In this document: positions 1-7,695 of the stretch, piece by piece | Position numbering within the stretch: position 1 is the stretch's first letter | Layout of the letters: every line of letters starts with the position of its first letter | Source of the DNA: Pseudomonas siliginis | GTDB lineage: Bacteria; Pseudomonadota; Gammaproteobacteria; Pseudomonadales; Pseudomonadaceae | Direction of reading: 5' to 3' | Assembly (NCBI RefSeq): GCF_019145195.1 | Contig: NZ_JAHSTW010000013.1 | Coordinates: forward strand, 124,001 to 188,000 | Length of the DNA: 64,000 nucleotides | Translations under genes and position numbers: made by a program | Notes under the pieces: model-generated | Told to the model about the DNA's origin: nothing | Seen by the model: the letters and a program-made list of their open reading frames with translations, nothing else | Database searches by the model: none

Positions 1-2
1 TC

Positions 3-143
3 AGCCGCCTGCACGGGCACAGCTATCAGGAAATCGCTGATGAACTTGATGTTTCGCTGAGCACCGTGCAGAAGGAACTGAAACTGATCATGTCGATCTG
101 CATCGGCGTCGCCGAACGACATAACGGCAGCGGCAAGCTTTGA
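3..143 (+). CDS. ECF sigma factor, FecI/HxuI-like (3' end only)
   Basis: Only the last 46 codons are present; the gene starts before the window. They encode a helix-turn-helix like sigma region 4.2 (YQEIADELDVSLSTVQ), which reads the -35 promoter element, then a short basic tail and TGA at 141-143. A FecR-type regulator and a TonB-dependent receptor with an N-terminal signalling domain follow on the same strand. That order is the standard layout of an iron-starvation cell-surface signalling system. I infer that this sigma factor drives the receptor and heme oxygenase genes downstream. The HxuI assignment rests on the heme context, because most of the protein is not visible. Confidence 0.85.
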   Translation, partial: SRLHGHSYQEIADELDVSLSTVQKELKLIMSICIGVAERHNGSGKL

Positions 144-202
144 GCTGCAAGCTACAAGTAAAAACAAAAAGCAGTAACGCATCCGGCTTGCAGCTTGCAG
201 CT
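143..202. repeat. Intergenic inverted repeat (AGCTGCAAGCTgCAAG family), copy A
   Basis: The left arm AGCTGCAAGCTACAAG (143-158) and the right arm CTTGCAGCTTGCAGCT (187-202) are inverted repeats of 16 bases with one mismatch. The left arm starts on the last base of the sigma gene stop codon. The same arms occur at 21784-21907 between gcvP and sdaA, so this is a dispersed repeat family unlike the common REP of this window. Confidence 0.75.
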
Positions 203-244
203 CGAAGCTAGAAACTGCTTCGCCAGAAGCCCTGAGGAACCACC

Positions 245-1210
245 GTGACGGATACCCACCGCCCGCCTTCGCCCGATTCGGCGCGGGACGCTGCAGCTGC
301 AATGGACCAGGCGCTGGACTGGCTCATCGTGCTCGGCAGCCCGGATGAGGAACAGACCCGGCAATTTCATGCCTGGCTGGCGGCTGATCCGTTGAATGCC
401 GAGGCGTTCGCCAAGGCCCAGGCCATCTGGGATGGCCCGCAAGTCGCGCTGTGCGCCGAGGCTCTGGCAGCAAAACCGGTAAAAATCACTTTTCTCAAGC
501 GCTTGCGCCCGCACTGGAAACCGCTGGCCACCGCTGCGGTGCTGATCCTCGGGCTGTTCAGTTTCAGTAACCTGCCGATGCGCATTCAAGCGGATCACCT
601 CACCGTGGTCGGCGAGCGTCAGAGGCTGCAACTGGAGGACGGCTCGAAGGTTCTGCTCAATACCAATTCGGCGTTTTCCAGCACCATCAACGATCAACAA
701 CGTGTGGCGCGGCTGTTTCAGGGCGAGGCGTTTTTCGAGATTGCCAGCGGGCGCAATCAGCCGCTGGAGATCGACGCAGGTCCGGTAACGGCCAGCGTCC
801 ACGACACCGCATTTGCCGTGCGCTACCTCGACGGGGTCGCGCAAGTGAATGTGCAGCGTGGCGATGTCGATCTGCGCGCCACCCACAACGATGCCCGGGT
901 GCGCCTGCGCGCCGGGGAAAGCATTCGCATCGGCCCCAACGGATTTGATCGCCCGGCCAAGCTCGACGCCAATGCCGATCTGGCCTGGGTTGAAGGCCGC
1001 CTGGTGTTCGAGAACTGCCCGCTGAATCAGGTGCTGGCCGAGCTGCGCCGCTACTATCCGGGCTGGATCATCAACAACAACGAGCAACTGGCCGACGTCG
1101 CCGTCACCGGCAATTACCGTCTCGACCAGCCGCTCGACGTGGTCCGCTCCCTCGCCCACATCACCTCGGCGCGCCTGCAGGAATTCCCTGCGCTGGTGAT
1201 TCTGAACTGA
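245..1210 (+). CDS. FecR-family sigma factor regulator (HxuR-like)
   Basis: This is a 321-residue inner-membrane signalling protein that relays receptor occupancy to the ECF sigma factor. An N-terminal cytoplasmic part resembling DUF4880 (about residues 20-65) is followed by one membrane span (about 94-110), a FecR domain (about 120-215) and a C-terminal part (about 240-321) that would meet the receptor signalling domain in the periplasm. The start is GTG at 245, with a GAGG ribosome site just upstream (CTGAGGAACC). It lies about 100 bases after the sigma gene and just before the heme receptor. Whether it acts mainly as an anti-sigma or also as an activator cannot be told from sequence. Confidence 0.92.
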   Translation: MTDTHRPPSPDSARDAAAAMDQALDWLIVLGSPDEEQTRQFHAWLAADPLNAEAFAKAQAIWDGPQVALCAEALAAKPVKITFLKRLRPHWKPLATAAVLILGLFSFSNLPMRIQADHLTVVGERQRLQLEDGSKVLLNTNSAFSSTINDQQRVARLFQGEAFFEIASGRNQPLEIDAGPVTASVHDTAFAVRYLDGVAQVNVQRGDVDLRATHNDARVRLRAGESIRIGPNGFDRPAKLDANADLAWVEGRLVFENCPLNQVLAELRRYYPGWIINNNEQLADVAVTGNYRLDQPLDVVRSLAHITSARLQEFPALVILN

Positions 1211-1219
1211 ATGAGAATT

Positions 1220-1256
1220 ATTTTTACTCGATAGCCAATGGCAGTACGTCTCGTTA
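1220..1256 (+). promoter_or_regulatory. Putative ECF-sigma promoter of the heme receptor gene
   Basis: TTTTTACT ends at 1228 and CGTCT-C-GTTAT starts at 1247, with 18 bases between them. The same two blocks at the same spacing precede hemO. The layout recalls iron-starvation ECF promoters, which have a CGT at -10. The A/T-rich stretch at 1211-1228 could also overlap a Fur site, but no clean Fur box is visible. Confidence 0.55.
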
Positions 1257-1332
1257 TAGCCAATGCAATTGATTCGCATCTAACCATGCCGATCAGCACC
1301 TATAAAGATTCGTGCGACACGGAGCGCTATCG

Positions 1333-3918
1333 ATGTCCTCACGCCTTACCCGCCAGACTGCTTCCCCTTCCCGCGTACTGTCGCTGCTGACTGCGGCCAT
1401 CCTCATGGCTGGTACCGCACCGCTGCTGGCGGCCGCCGAGCAACCGACACGCAACATGGGCGATTACTCGTTCGCCATCGGCCAGCAACCACTGGTTTCG
1501 GCACTGAATGCCTTTACCGCCGTGACCGGTTGGCAGGTCGGCTTGCCGGCCGAGCTGGGGCAGAACGTCTCGTCGCCGGGCGTGCGCGGTTCGCTGCCGC
1601 CGGAGAAAGCCCTCGAGCGCCTGTTGGTGGGGACCAACCTGAGCTTTCGCAAGCTGAGCAACAACAATGTGGTGCTGGAAAAACGCAACAGCAGCGGCAC
1701 GCTCAATCTCGATCAGGTGACCATCAGCGCCACTCGCCAGGAACAGTCGGTCAACAGCGTGCCTTCGACGGTCAGCGTGCATGATCGCCAAGCGCTTGAC
1801 CGCAACAACGTCAACACCATCAAGGATCTGGTGCGCTACGAACCGGGCGTTTCCGTTGGCGGTGCCGGTCAGCGTGGCGGCATCAGCGGCTACAACATTC
1901 GCGGTATCGACGGCGACCGCATCCTGACTCAAGTCGATGGCGTGGAGATCCCTAACGGTTTCTTCAACGGCCCGTATGCCAAGAGCCAGCGCAACTACGT
2001 CGACCCGGAAATCGTCAAGCGTGTGGAAATCCTCCGTGGCCCGGCCTCGGTGCTGTACGGCAGCAACGCCATCGGCGGCGCGGTCAGTTACTACACGCTG
2101 GACGCCGACGACATCATCAAACCGGGCAAGGATGTCGGCGCGCGCCTGAAAAGCGGTTACAGCTCCGCAGATGACAGCTGGCTGAAATCGGCCACCGTCG
2201 CCGGCCGCAGCGGTGAGTTCGACGGCTTGCTGCATTACAGCCAGCGCGACGGACACGAAACCGAGTCCTTCGGCGGCAACAACGGCACCGGCCTTGCGCG
2301 CACCGCCGCCAACCCGGAAGACGTGCGCGCAACCAACGTCCTGGCCAAGCTCGGCTGGAACTACAACGACGATTCGCGCCTGGGCCTGACCTACGAAAAG
2401 TACAAGGACGATCGCGACACCGACCAGAAAAGTGCCTACGGCGGCCCGTATTTCAACGGCGCGCCGACCATTCCGAGCAGCGTCCTGCCCGGCGGCATGT
2501 ACCAGTGGCGCACCGGTAACGACACCATCACCCGCGAGCGTTTCGGCATCGAACACTCGTTCGCCCTCGACAGCCTGCTGGCCGATAACGTCAAGTGGAG
2601 CCTCAATCACCAGATCGCCAAGACCGACCAGAGCACCGAAGAGTTCTACTACCCGATCACTCGTAAGGTGCTGCGTACCCGCGACACGATCTACGAAGAA
2701 AAACAGTGGGTGTTCGACGCGCAACTGGACAAGGCCTTCGCCATCGGTGACACCGATCACCTGCTGACCTACGGCACCACGATCAAGCAACAGAAAGTCA
2801 CCGGTTCACGCAGCGGCGACGGCACATGCCTGGCGGTCGGTCGTGGCTGCACGGCGATTGGCGCGACCAGTGCGGCGGATGTACTGGCCAAGGCCAGTGA
2901 CTTCCCCGATCCGACCATCAACACCTACAGCCTGTTTGCTCAGGATCAGATCAGCTGGAACGACTGGACCTTCCTGCCGGGCCTGCGCTACGACTACACC
3001 CAGCTCAAGCCGCACATCACCGAGGAATTCCTCAACACCGTGAATGCCGACGGCCAGGGCACGGTCAGCGACAAGAACAAGACCTGGCACAAAGTCTCGC
3101 CAAAATTCGGCCTGACCTATGCATTGACGGACAACTACACCTGGTACGGCCAGTACGCCGAAGGCTTCCGCACGCCCACGGCAAAAGCCCTGTACGGGCG
3201 TTTCGAGAACAACACCACCGGCTACACCGTGGCGCCCAACTCCGACCTCGAGCCGGAAAAGAGCAAAGGTTTCGAAACCGGCCTGCGCGGGAATTTCGAG
3301 CAGGGTTCGTTCGACGTCGCGGTGTTCTATAACAAGTACCGCGACTTCATCAACGAGGACGCGATCAAGCCGGGCGACGATCAGTTGACCTTCCAGAGCA
3401 ACAACATCAAGCGCGCCACCATCAAGGGTGCGGAAGTCAAAGGTCGCTTGAACCTGGATGCGTTCGGCGCGCCGCAAGGCCTGTATACCCAAGGCTCGAT
3501 CGCCTACGCCTACGGTCGCAACAACGATAGCGGCGAGCCGATCAACAGCGTCAATCCGCTCACCGGCGTATTCGGCCTCGGTTACGACCAGGACAACTAT
3601 GGCGGTCTGCTGAGCTGGACCGTGGTGAAGAAAAAGGACCGCGTCGACGACAGCAATTTCAAATCGCCGGACGGCGTCAGCAGTCAGTTCAAGACCCCGG
3701 GCTTCGGCATTCTCGATCTGGCCGGCTATTACAAGGTGACCGACGACGTCACCGTCAGCGGCGGCGTCTACAACCTGACCGACAAGAAGTACTGGCTGTG
3801 GGATGACGTGCGCGGTTACGACAGCGTCGGCGAAGCCTCGGTGACGCAACCGGCCAACCTCGATCGGCTGACCCAACCGGGACGCAACTTCGCGATCAAC
3901 CTGATCTGGGACATCTGA
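1333..3918 (+). CDS. TonB-dependent heme receptor with signalling domain (HxuA-like)
   Basis: This is an 861-residue outer-membrane receptor that imports heme using TonB energy. ATG 1333 is preferred over GTG 1312 because GGAG lies 8 bases before it and a signal peptide begins there (cleavage near 35). An STN signalling domain (about 45-115), a TonB-box-like stretch near 126-135, a plug (about 140-260) and a 22-strand barrel ending in FAINLIWDI follow. FRTP (612-615) and NSDL (636-639) match the FRAP and NPNL boxes of heme receptors. There is no histidine between them, although HemR has one there. The STN domain, FecR neighbour and hemO next door support heme sensing as well as uptake. The exact ligand source (free heme, hemoglobin, hemophore) is unknown. 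Confidence 0.9.
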   Translation: MSSRLTRQTASPSRVLSLLTAAILMAGTAPLLAAAEQPTRNMGDYSFAIGQQPLVSALNAFTAVTGWQVGLPAELGQNVSSPGVRGSLPPEKALERLLVGTNLSFRKLSNNNVVLEKRNSSGTLNLDQVTISATRQEQSVNSVPSTVSVHDRQALDRNNVNTIKDLVRYEPGVSVGGAGQRGGISGYNIRGIDGDRILTQVDGVEIPNGFFNGPYAKSQRNYVDPEIVKRVEILRGPASVLYGSNAIGGAVSYYTLDADDIIKPGKDVGARLKSGYSSADDSWLKSATVAGRSGEFDGLLHYSQRDGHETESFGGNNGTGLARTAANPEDVRATNVLAKLGWNYNDDSRLGLTYEKYKDDRDTDQKSAYGGPYFNGAPTIPSSVLPGGMYQWRTGNDTITRERFGIEHSFALDSLLADNVKWSLNHQIAKTDQSTEEFYYPITRKVLRTRDTIYEEKQWVFDAQLDKAFAIGDTDHLLTYGTTIKQQKVTGSRSGDGTCLAVGRGCTAIGATSAADVLAKASDFPDPTINTYSLFAQDQISWNDWTFLPGLRYDYTQLKPHITEEFLNTVNADGQGTVSDKNKTWHKVSPKFGLTYALTDNYTWYGQYAEGFRTPTAKALYGRFENNTTGYTVAPNSDLEPEKSKGFETGLRGNFEQGSFDVAVFYNKYRDFINEDAIKPGDDQLTFQSNNIKRATIKGAEVKGRLNLDAFGAPQGLYTQGSIAYAYGRNNDSGEPINSVNPLTGVFGLGYDQDNYGGLLSWTVVKKKDRVDDSNFKSPDGVSSQFKTPGFGILDLAGYYKVTDDVTVSGGVYNLTDKKYWLWDDVRGYDSVGEASVTQPANLDRLTQPGRNFAINLIWDI

Positions 3919-3927
3919 TCCGCCCGG

Positions 3928-3967
3928 CCTCACTGCGCGTGTTCTCGCCGCGCAGTGAGGTTTTTTT
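3928..3967 (+). terminator. Intrinsic terminator after the heme receptor gene
   Basis: A perfect 12-bp stem (3928-3939 with 3949-3960), a 9-base loop and seven T residues (3961-3967). The T-tract overlaps the -35-like block of the next promoter. Confidence 0.9.
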
Positions 3968-3999
3968 ACTGTCCGGCGCCCGCCCGTACGTCTTGTTAT
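3962..3999 (+). promoter_or_regulatory. Putative ECF-sigma promoter of hemO
   Basis: TTTTTACT ends at 3970 and CGTCT-T-GTTAT starts at 3989, again 18 bases apart as before the receptor gene. The 18-base spacer differs between copies while both blocks are kept, which points to a functional element. The -35-like block is built from the T-tract of the receptor terminator. Confidence 0.55.
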
Positions 4000-4027
4000 C
4001 AAGCGCCTCATTTATCAAGGACACCCC

Positions 4028-4624
4028 ATGACTGCCTCGGAAAAAACCCTGCGTTCGCAACGCCTGAACCAGATCACCCATGAGCCGCACAGCAAACTCG
4101 ATGCGCTGGTCAAAGCCCACGCACCATTCGAAACCCGCGCCAGCTTCGCTCGTTTCGTCGTCGCGCAATACCTGTTCCAGGCGGAACTGGTCGAGCTGTA
4201 CAACGATGCCGAACTGACCGCGATCGTCCCGGATCTGCCAGCCCGTTGCCGCGCCGAAGCGGCCAAGGCTGACCTCGCCGACCTCGACACCGAAGTCCCG
4301 GCGCCGGTGGCCGGCGCGCTGAAAAACCCGAGCAAGGCGCGAGCGCTGGGCTGGATCTTCGTGTCGGAGGGTTCCAAGCTCGGCGCGGCGTTCCTGATCA
4401 AGCGCGCGGTGGCGCTGGAGTTGAGCGAAAGCTTCGGTGCCCGGCATTTGGCTGAACCGCAAGGTGGCCGCGCCGAGGGCTGGAAAAGCTTTGTGCGCAC
4501 CCTCGATGCGTTGCCGTTCACCGCTGAGGAAGAGGCGGAAGTTGAGCAAGGTGCGCTGGATGCGTTCAACCGCTTTACCGTGCTGCTGGAACGGGCTTAT
4601 GCCATAGAAGCCGAAGTGGCCTGA
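4028..4624 (+). CDS. hemO: Heme oxygenase, biliverdin-producing
   Basis: This 198-residue cytoplasmic enzyme opens heme with O2 and electrons to give biliverdin, CO and iron. Residues 9-29 align with P. aeruginosa HemO: RSQRLN, then the proximal heme ligand H21 in EPH, then K29. The distal helix block VSEGSKLGAAFL and the later FGARHLAEP block are also shared. N14, K29, the phenylalanine of LGWIFVSEG and the lysine of FLIKR correspond to the residues that direct P. aeruginosa HemO away from alpha-cleavage, so beta/delta biliverdin is the likely product. ATG 4028 has an AAGGA ribosome site. The gene follows the heme receptor but has its own terminator-separated promoter motif. Confidence 0.95.
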   Translation: MTASEKTLRSQRLNQITHEPHSKLDALVKAHAPFETRASFARFVVAQYLFQAELVELYNDAELTAIVPDLPARCRAEAAKADLADLDTEVPAPVAGALKNPSKARALGWIFVSEGSKLGAAFLIKRAVALELSESFGARHLAEPQGGRAEGWKSFVRTLDALPFTAEEEAEVEQGALDAFNRFTVLLERAYAIEAEVA

Positions 4625-4640
4625 AGCAACTCTTATCCCT

Positions 4641-4730
4641 TGTGGGAGCGAGCCTGCTCGCGAAGACGGCAGCACATTCAACATCAATGTGCCTGATCAA
4701 CCGCTTTCGCGAGCAGGCTCGCTCCCACAG
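4641..4730. repeat. REP pair (inverted), copy 1
   Basis: A forward GTGGGAGCGAGCCTGCTCGC arm and its reverse complement are separated by about 45 bases, between hemO and ybaN. This unit recurs at twelve places in the window, always between genes. Confidence 0.9.
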
Positions 4731-4786
4731 GGCTCACCACAAATCTGTAAGATCCCCGTTCCGCTTCAGAAGCCGCCGCTGAGCCC

Positions 4787-5197
4787 ATGCCCACACCCGC
4801 CACCTCAAAACTCGCCCGTCTGCTGTTCGGCCTGCTGGCCTATGTCAGCCTCGGCATTGGCCTGATCGCCATCGTCGTGCCCGGCCTGCCGACCACCGAG
4901 TTCATCCTCCTTGCCGCGTGGGCCGCGACCCGCAGTTCGCCGCGCTTGAGTGCGTGGCTGGAAAATCATCGCCTGTTCGGGCCGATCCTCAGTAACTGGC
5001 GCAACGGCAGGATCATCGCGCGCAAGGCCAAGCTCAGTGCCACCGTCAGCATGCTGCTGTGTGCGACGTTGATGCTGGTGATGCTCGATCACGGCTGGCC
5101 GATCTATCTGGCGATTGCCGGCATGGGCCTGGGCAACCTGTGGATCTGGTCGCGCCCGGAGACGCCCGTCGCGGTAGTGAAACATCCCTGTAATTAA
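4787..5197 (+). CDS. YbaN (DUF454) family inner-membrane protein
   Basis: This 136-residue protein has the DUF454 hallmarks: an N-terminal hydrophobic hairpin (about 10-40) containing VPGLPTTEFIL, a middle basic segment with WLENHRLFGP, and two C-terminal membrane spans (about 83-118). Its function is unknown. In Pseudomonas such genes often lie close to heme or iron genes, but nothing in the sequence shows a direct role in heme use. A REP pair separates it from hemO, so it may be transcribed separately. The ATG at 4787 is the only start that keeps the whole domain. Confidence 0.85.
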   Translation: MPTPATSKLARLLFGLLAYVSLGIGLIAIVVPGLPTTEFILLAAWAATRSSPRLSAWLENHRLFGPILSNWRNGRIIARKAKLSATVSMLLCATLMLVMLDHGWPIYLAIAGMGLGNLWIWSRPETPVAVVKHPCN

Positions 5198-5365
5198 AGC
5201 CTTTTCAGCACTTTCCCCTGCGCAAACGTTTAGCGGCGACCGTCCGTCGGCAAGCGCCTCATGCCGTTTCGCTTAACGCCGATGAGGATTGAATGGCGCT
5301 GAATGGATTTGGCAAACCGGGCTCCCGGCCCAGCCACCTGTTTATTCCATTCGCGAGATCGCCCC

Positions 5366-7504
5366 ATGTTCGACTCTCTTTCCATTCGCCTGAAAATCGT
5401 CCTGCTCTCCGGCCTGTGCCTGCTCGGAGTGGTGGCGCTGATTGTCAGCATGAACATCTACCAGACCAACCAGAACGACGCGCTGGTCAGTCAATCCAGC
5501 AACCAGTTGCTCACCGCCAGCGTGCAGAACCTGCTGCAGGCCAAGGCCGCCGAACAAGCGGTGCGGGTGCAGAAAACCTTTGGCGAAAGCCTGCTGGTGG
5601 TCACCGCCCTCGCCGACCAGATCAAGGATCTGCGGACGATGGCGGCCAAGCGTTCGCTTGAAGCAGGCGCCGTTCGTGAAGAGTTGAATCAAAGTCTGAA
5701 AACCGCTTTCGAGCGCAACGATAAAGTCCTTGGCATCTGGCTGGCCTTCGAACCCAACGGACTCGACGGCAAGGACAGCGAATTCGCCAACGATGCCGCG
5801 CGGCAATCCAACGAAGCCGGGCGATTCGCCTCGTACTGGAGTCGTGCCGCCGGCGCCGCGCTGAATACGATCATGGTCGAAGACGACCTGACCAAAACCA
5901 CCCTCAGCGTCAGCGGCACGCCGTACAACAGTTGGTACACCTGCCCTCGCGACAACAAACGCACCTGCCTGCTCGACCCGTATGCCGACACCGTCGGTGG
6001 CAAGGAAATGCTCATGACGACCATTTCCGTGCCGCTGCTGGTGGATGGCAAAGCGATCGGCGTGGTCGGTGTCGACATCGCGCTCGACGCCCTGCAAGCC
6101 GCCGCCGTCGACTCACAGCGCAGCCTGTTCAACAACGCCGGGCACATGCTGATCGTCTCCGGCAGCGGTGTGCTGGCGGCCGACAGTGCTGACGCGACGC
6201 GGGTCGGCAAAAAAATCAGCGACACCCTCGGCGCTGACGGCAAGGATGTATTGCAACTGGTCGGCAGCGGCACGGCAAAAATTCTCCAACAGGGCGAGCT
6301 GATTCGCGCGGTTTACCCGGTCGACCCGATCGGCAATTCGCGCGCCTGGGGCGTGGTCATCGACCTGCCCGAGCACGTGCTGCTGGCCGACTCGGTGAAG
6401 CTGCAAGCGGTGCTGGATGACGCGCAACAAACCGGCGTCATCACTGCGCTGCTGGTAGCGGGCGTGGCCGGTCTGGTCGGCCTGCTGCTGATCTGGCTCA
6501 CCGCCTCCGGCGTCACCCGTCCGATCAACAGTGTCGCCGACATGTTGAAGAACATCGCCAGCGGCGAAGGCGATCTGACCCAGCGCCTGAACTACAGCAA
6601 GAAAGATGAACTGGGCGAACTGGTGAACTGGTTCAACCGCTTCCTCGACAAGCTTCAGCCGACCATCGCGCAGATCAAACAGAGCATCACCGAAGCGCGC
6701 GGCACGGCCGATCAGTCGTCGGAAATTGCCCGCCAGACCAGTGAAGGCATGCAAGTGCAATTCCGCGAGATCGATCAGGTCGCCACCGCCTCCAACGAAA
6801 TGAGCGCCACTGCCCACGACGTCGCCAACAGTGCCTCGAACGCAGCCAACGCGGCCAAGGGTGCCGATCAGTCGGCGAAGGACGGCATGGCGATCATCGA
6901 GCGCAGCACCCGCGACATCAATCAGCTGGCCGATGAAGTCAGCAAAGCGGTGACCGAAGTCGAAGCGCTGGCGGTCAACAGCGAGCAGATCGGCTCGGTG
7001 CTGGAAGTGATCCGCAGCATCGCCGAACAGACCAATCTGCTGGCCCTCAACGCTGCTATCGAAGCCGCCCGCGCCGGCGAAAGCGGTCGCGGTTTTGCCG
7101 TGGTCGCCGATGAGGTGCGCAACCTGGCCAAGCGCACGCAGGATTCGGTGGAAGAAATTCGCATCGTTATCGAGCGCATCCAGACCGGCACCCGTGGCGT
7201 GGTCGCGACCATGCACTCAAGCCAGACCCAGGCGCACAACAACGCCGGGCAGATTCGTCAGGCCGTTGATGCGCTGGGCAAGATCAGCGACGCGGTGACG
7301 GTGATCAGCGACATGAACCTGCAGATCGCCAGTGCCGCCGAAGAGCAAAGCGCAGTGGCCGAAGAGGTCAACCGCAACGTCTCGGCGATTCGCATCGTGA
7401 CCGAAACCCTGACCGAGCAGGCCACCGAATCGGCAGCGATCAGCAGCCAGCTCAACAGCCTGGCGAGCCAGCAGATGAAATTGATGGATCAGTTCCGCGT
7501 GTAA
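5366..7504 (+). CDS. Methyl-accepting chemotaxis protein with dCache sensor
   Basis: This is a 712-residue membrane chemoreceptor. A first membrane span (about 9-30), a large periplasmic dCache-like sensor (about 35-350), a second span (about 357-380), a HAMP domain and a long cytoplasmic signalling coil follow in order. The signalling tip EQTNLLALNAAIEAARAGE lies near 553-571 and is nearly invariant in the family. The sensor has VGVVGVDIAL at its second pocket but lacks the RxWY...D...D amino-acid motif seen in the other chemoreceptor of this window, so its ligand is probably not an amino acid. The reading frame stays open upstream to 5303. ATG 5366 is chosen because the membrane helix starts right after it. 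Confidence 0.93.
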   Translation: MFDSLSIRLKIVLLSGLCLLGVVALIVSMNIYQTNQNDALVSQSSNQLLTASVQNLLQAKAAEQAVRVQKTFGESLLVVTALADQIKDLRTMAAKRSLEAGAVREELNQSLKTAFERNDKVLGIWLAFEPNGLDGKDSEFANDAARQSNEAGRFASYWSRAAGAALNTIMVEDDLTKTTLSVSGTPYNSWYTCPRDNKRTCLLDPYADTVGGKEMLMTTISVPLLVDGKAIGVVGVDIALDALQAAAVDSQRSLFNNAGHMLIVSGSGVLAADSADATRVGKKISDTLGADGKDVLQLVGSGTAKILQQGELIRAVYPVDPIGNSRAWGVVIDLPEHVLLADSVKLQAVLDDAQQTGVITALLVAGVAGLVGLLLIWLTASGVTRPINSVADMLKNIASGEGDLTQRLNYSKKDELGELVNWFNRFLDKLQPTIAQIKQSITEARGTADQSSEIARQTSEGMQVQFREIDQVATASNEMSATAHDVANSASNAANAAKGADQSAKDGMAIIERSTRDINQLADEVSKAVTEVEALAVNSEQIGSVLEVIRSIAEQTNLLALNAAIEAARAGESGRGFAVVADEVRNLAKRTQDSVEEIRIVIERIQTGTRGVVATMHSSQTQAHNNAGQIRQAVDALGKISDAVTVISDMNLQIASAAEEQSAVAEEVNRNVSAIRIVTETLTEQATESAAISSQLNSLASQQMKLMDQFRV

Positions 7505-7522
7505 CAATCCAGCATAAATCCC

Positions 7523-7613
7523 TGTGGGAGCGAGCCTGCTCGCGAAGAGGTCGTCATATCCAACATCAGTGTTGACTGACACGACGCCTTCGCGAGCAGG
7601 CTCGCTCCCACAG
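7523..7613. repeat. REP pair (inverted), copy 2
   Basis: Same arms and forward-then-reverse order as copy 1, between the chemoreceptor and the CoA transferase gene. Confidence 0.9.
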
Positions 7614-7695
7614 GGGAAACGGGTTCACATCCTGGTTTCATCTAAACCGCGATTCTTTTGCACTATCATCGCCCTCTCGTTCCGGAGGGCCTTCG

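Noticed and set aside
1211..1228. A Fur box upstream of the heme receptor
   Set aside because: The A/T-rich stretch TGAGAATTATTTTTACTC matches only part of the 19-base consensus. A Fur site further upstream of the sigma gene, outside the window, is more likely.
4641..4730. REP pairs as possible CRISPR repeats
   Set aside because: The palindromes are scattered singly or in pairs, with no regular array of equal spacers and no cas genes.
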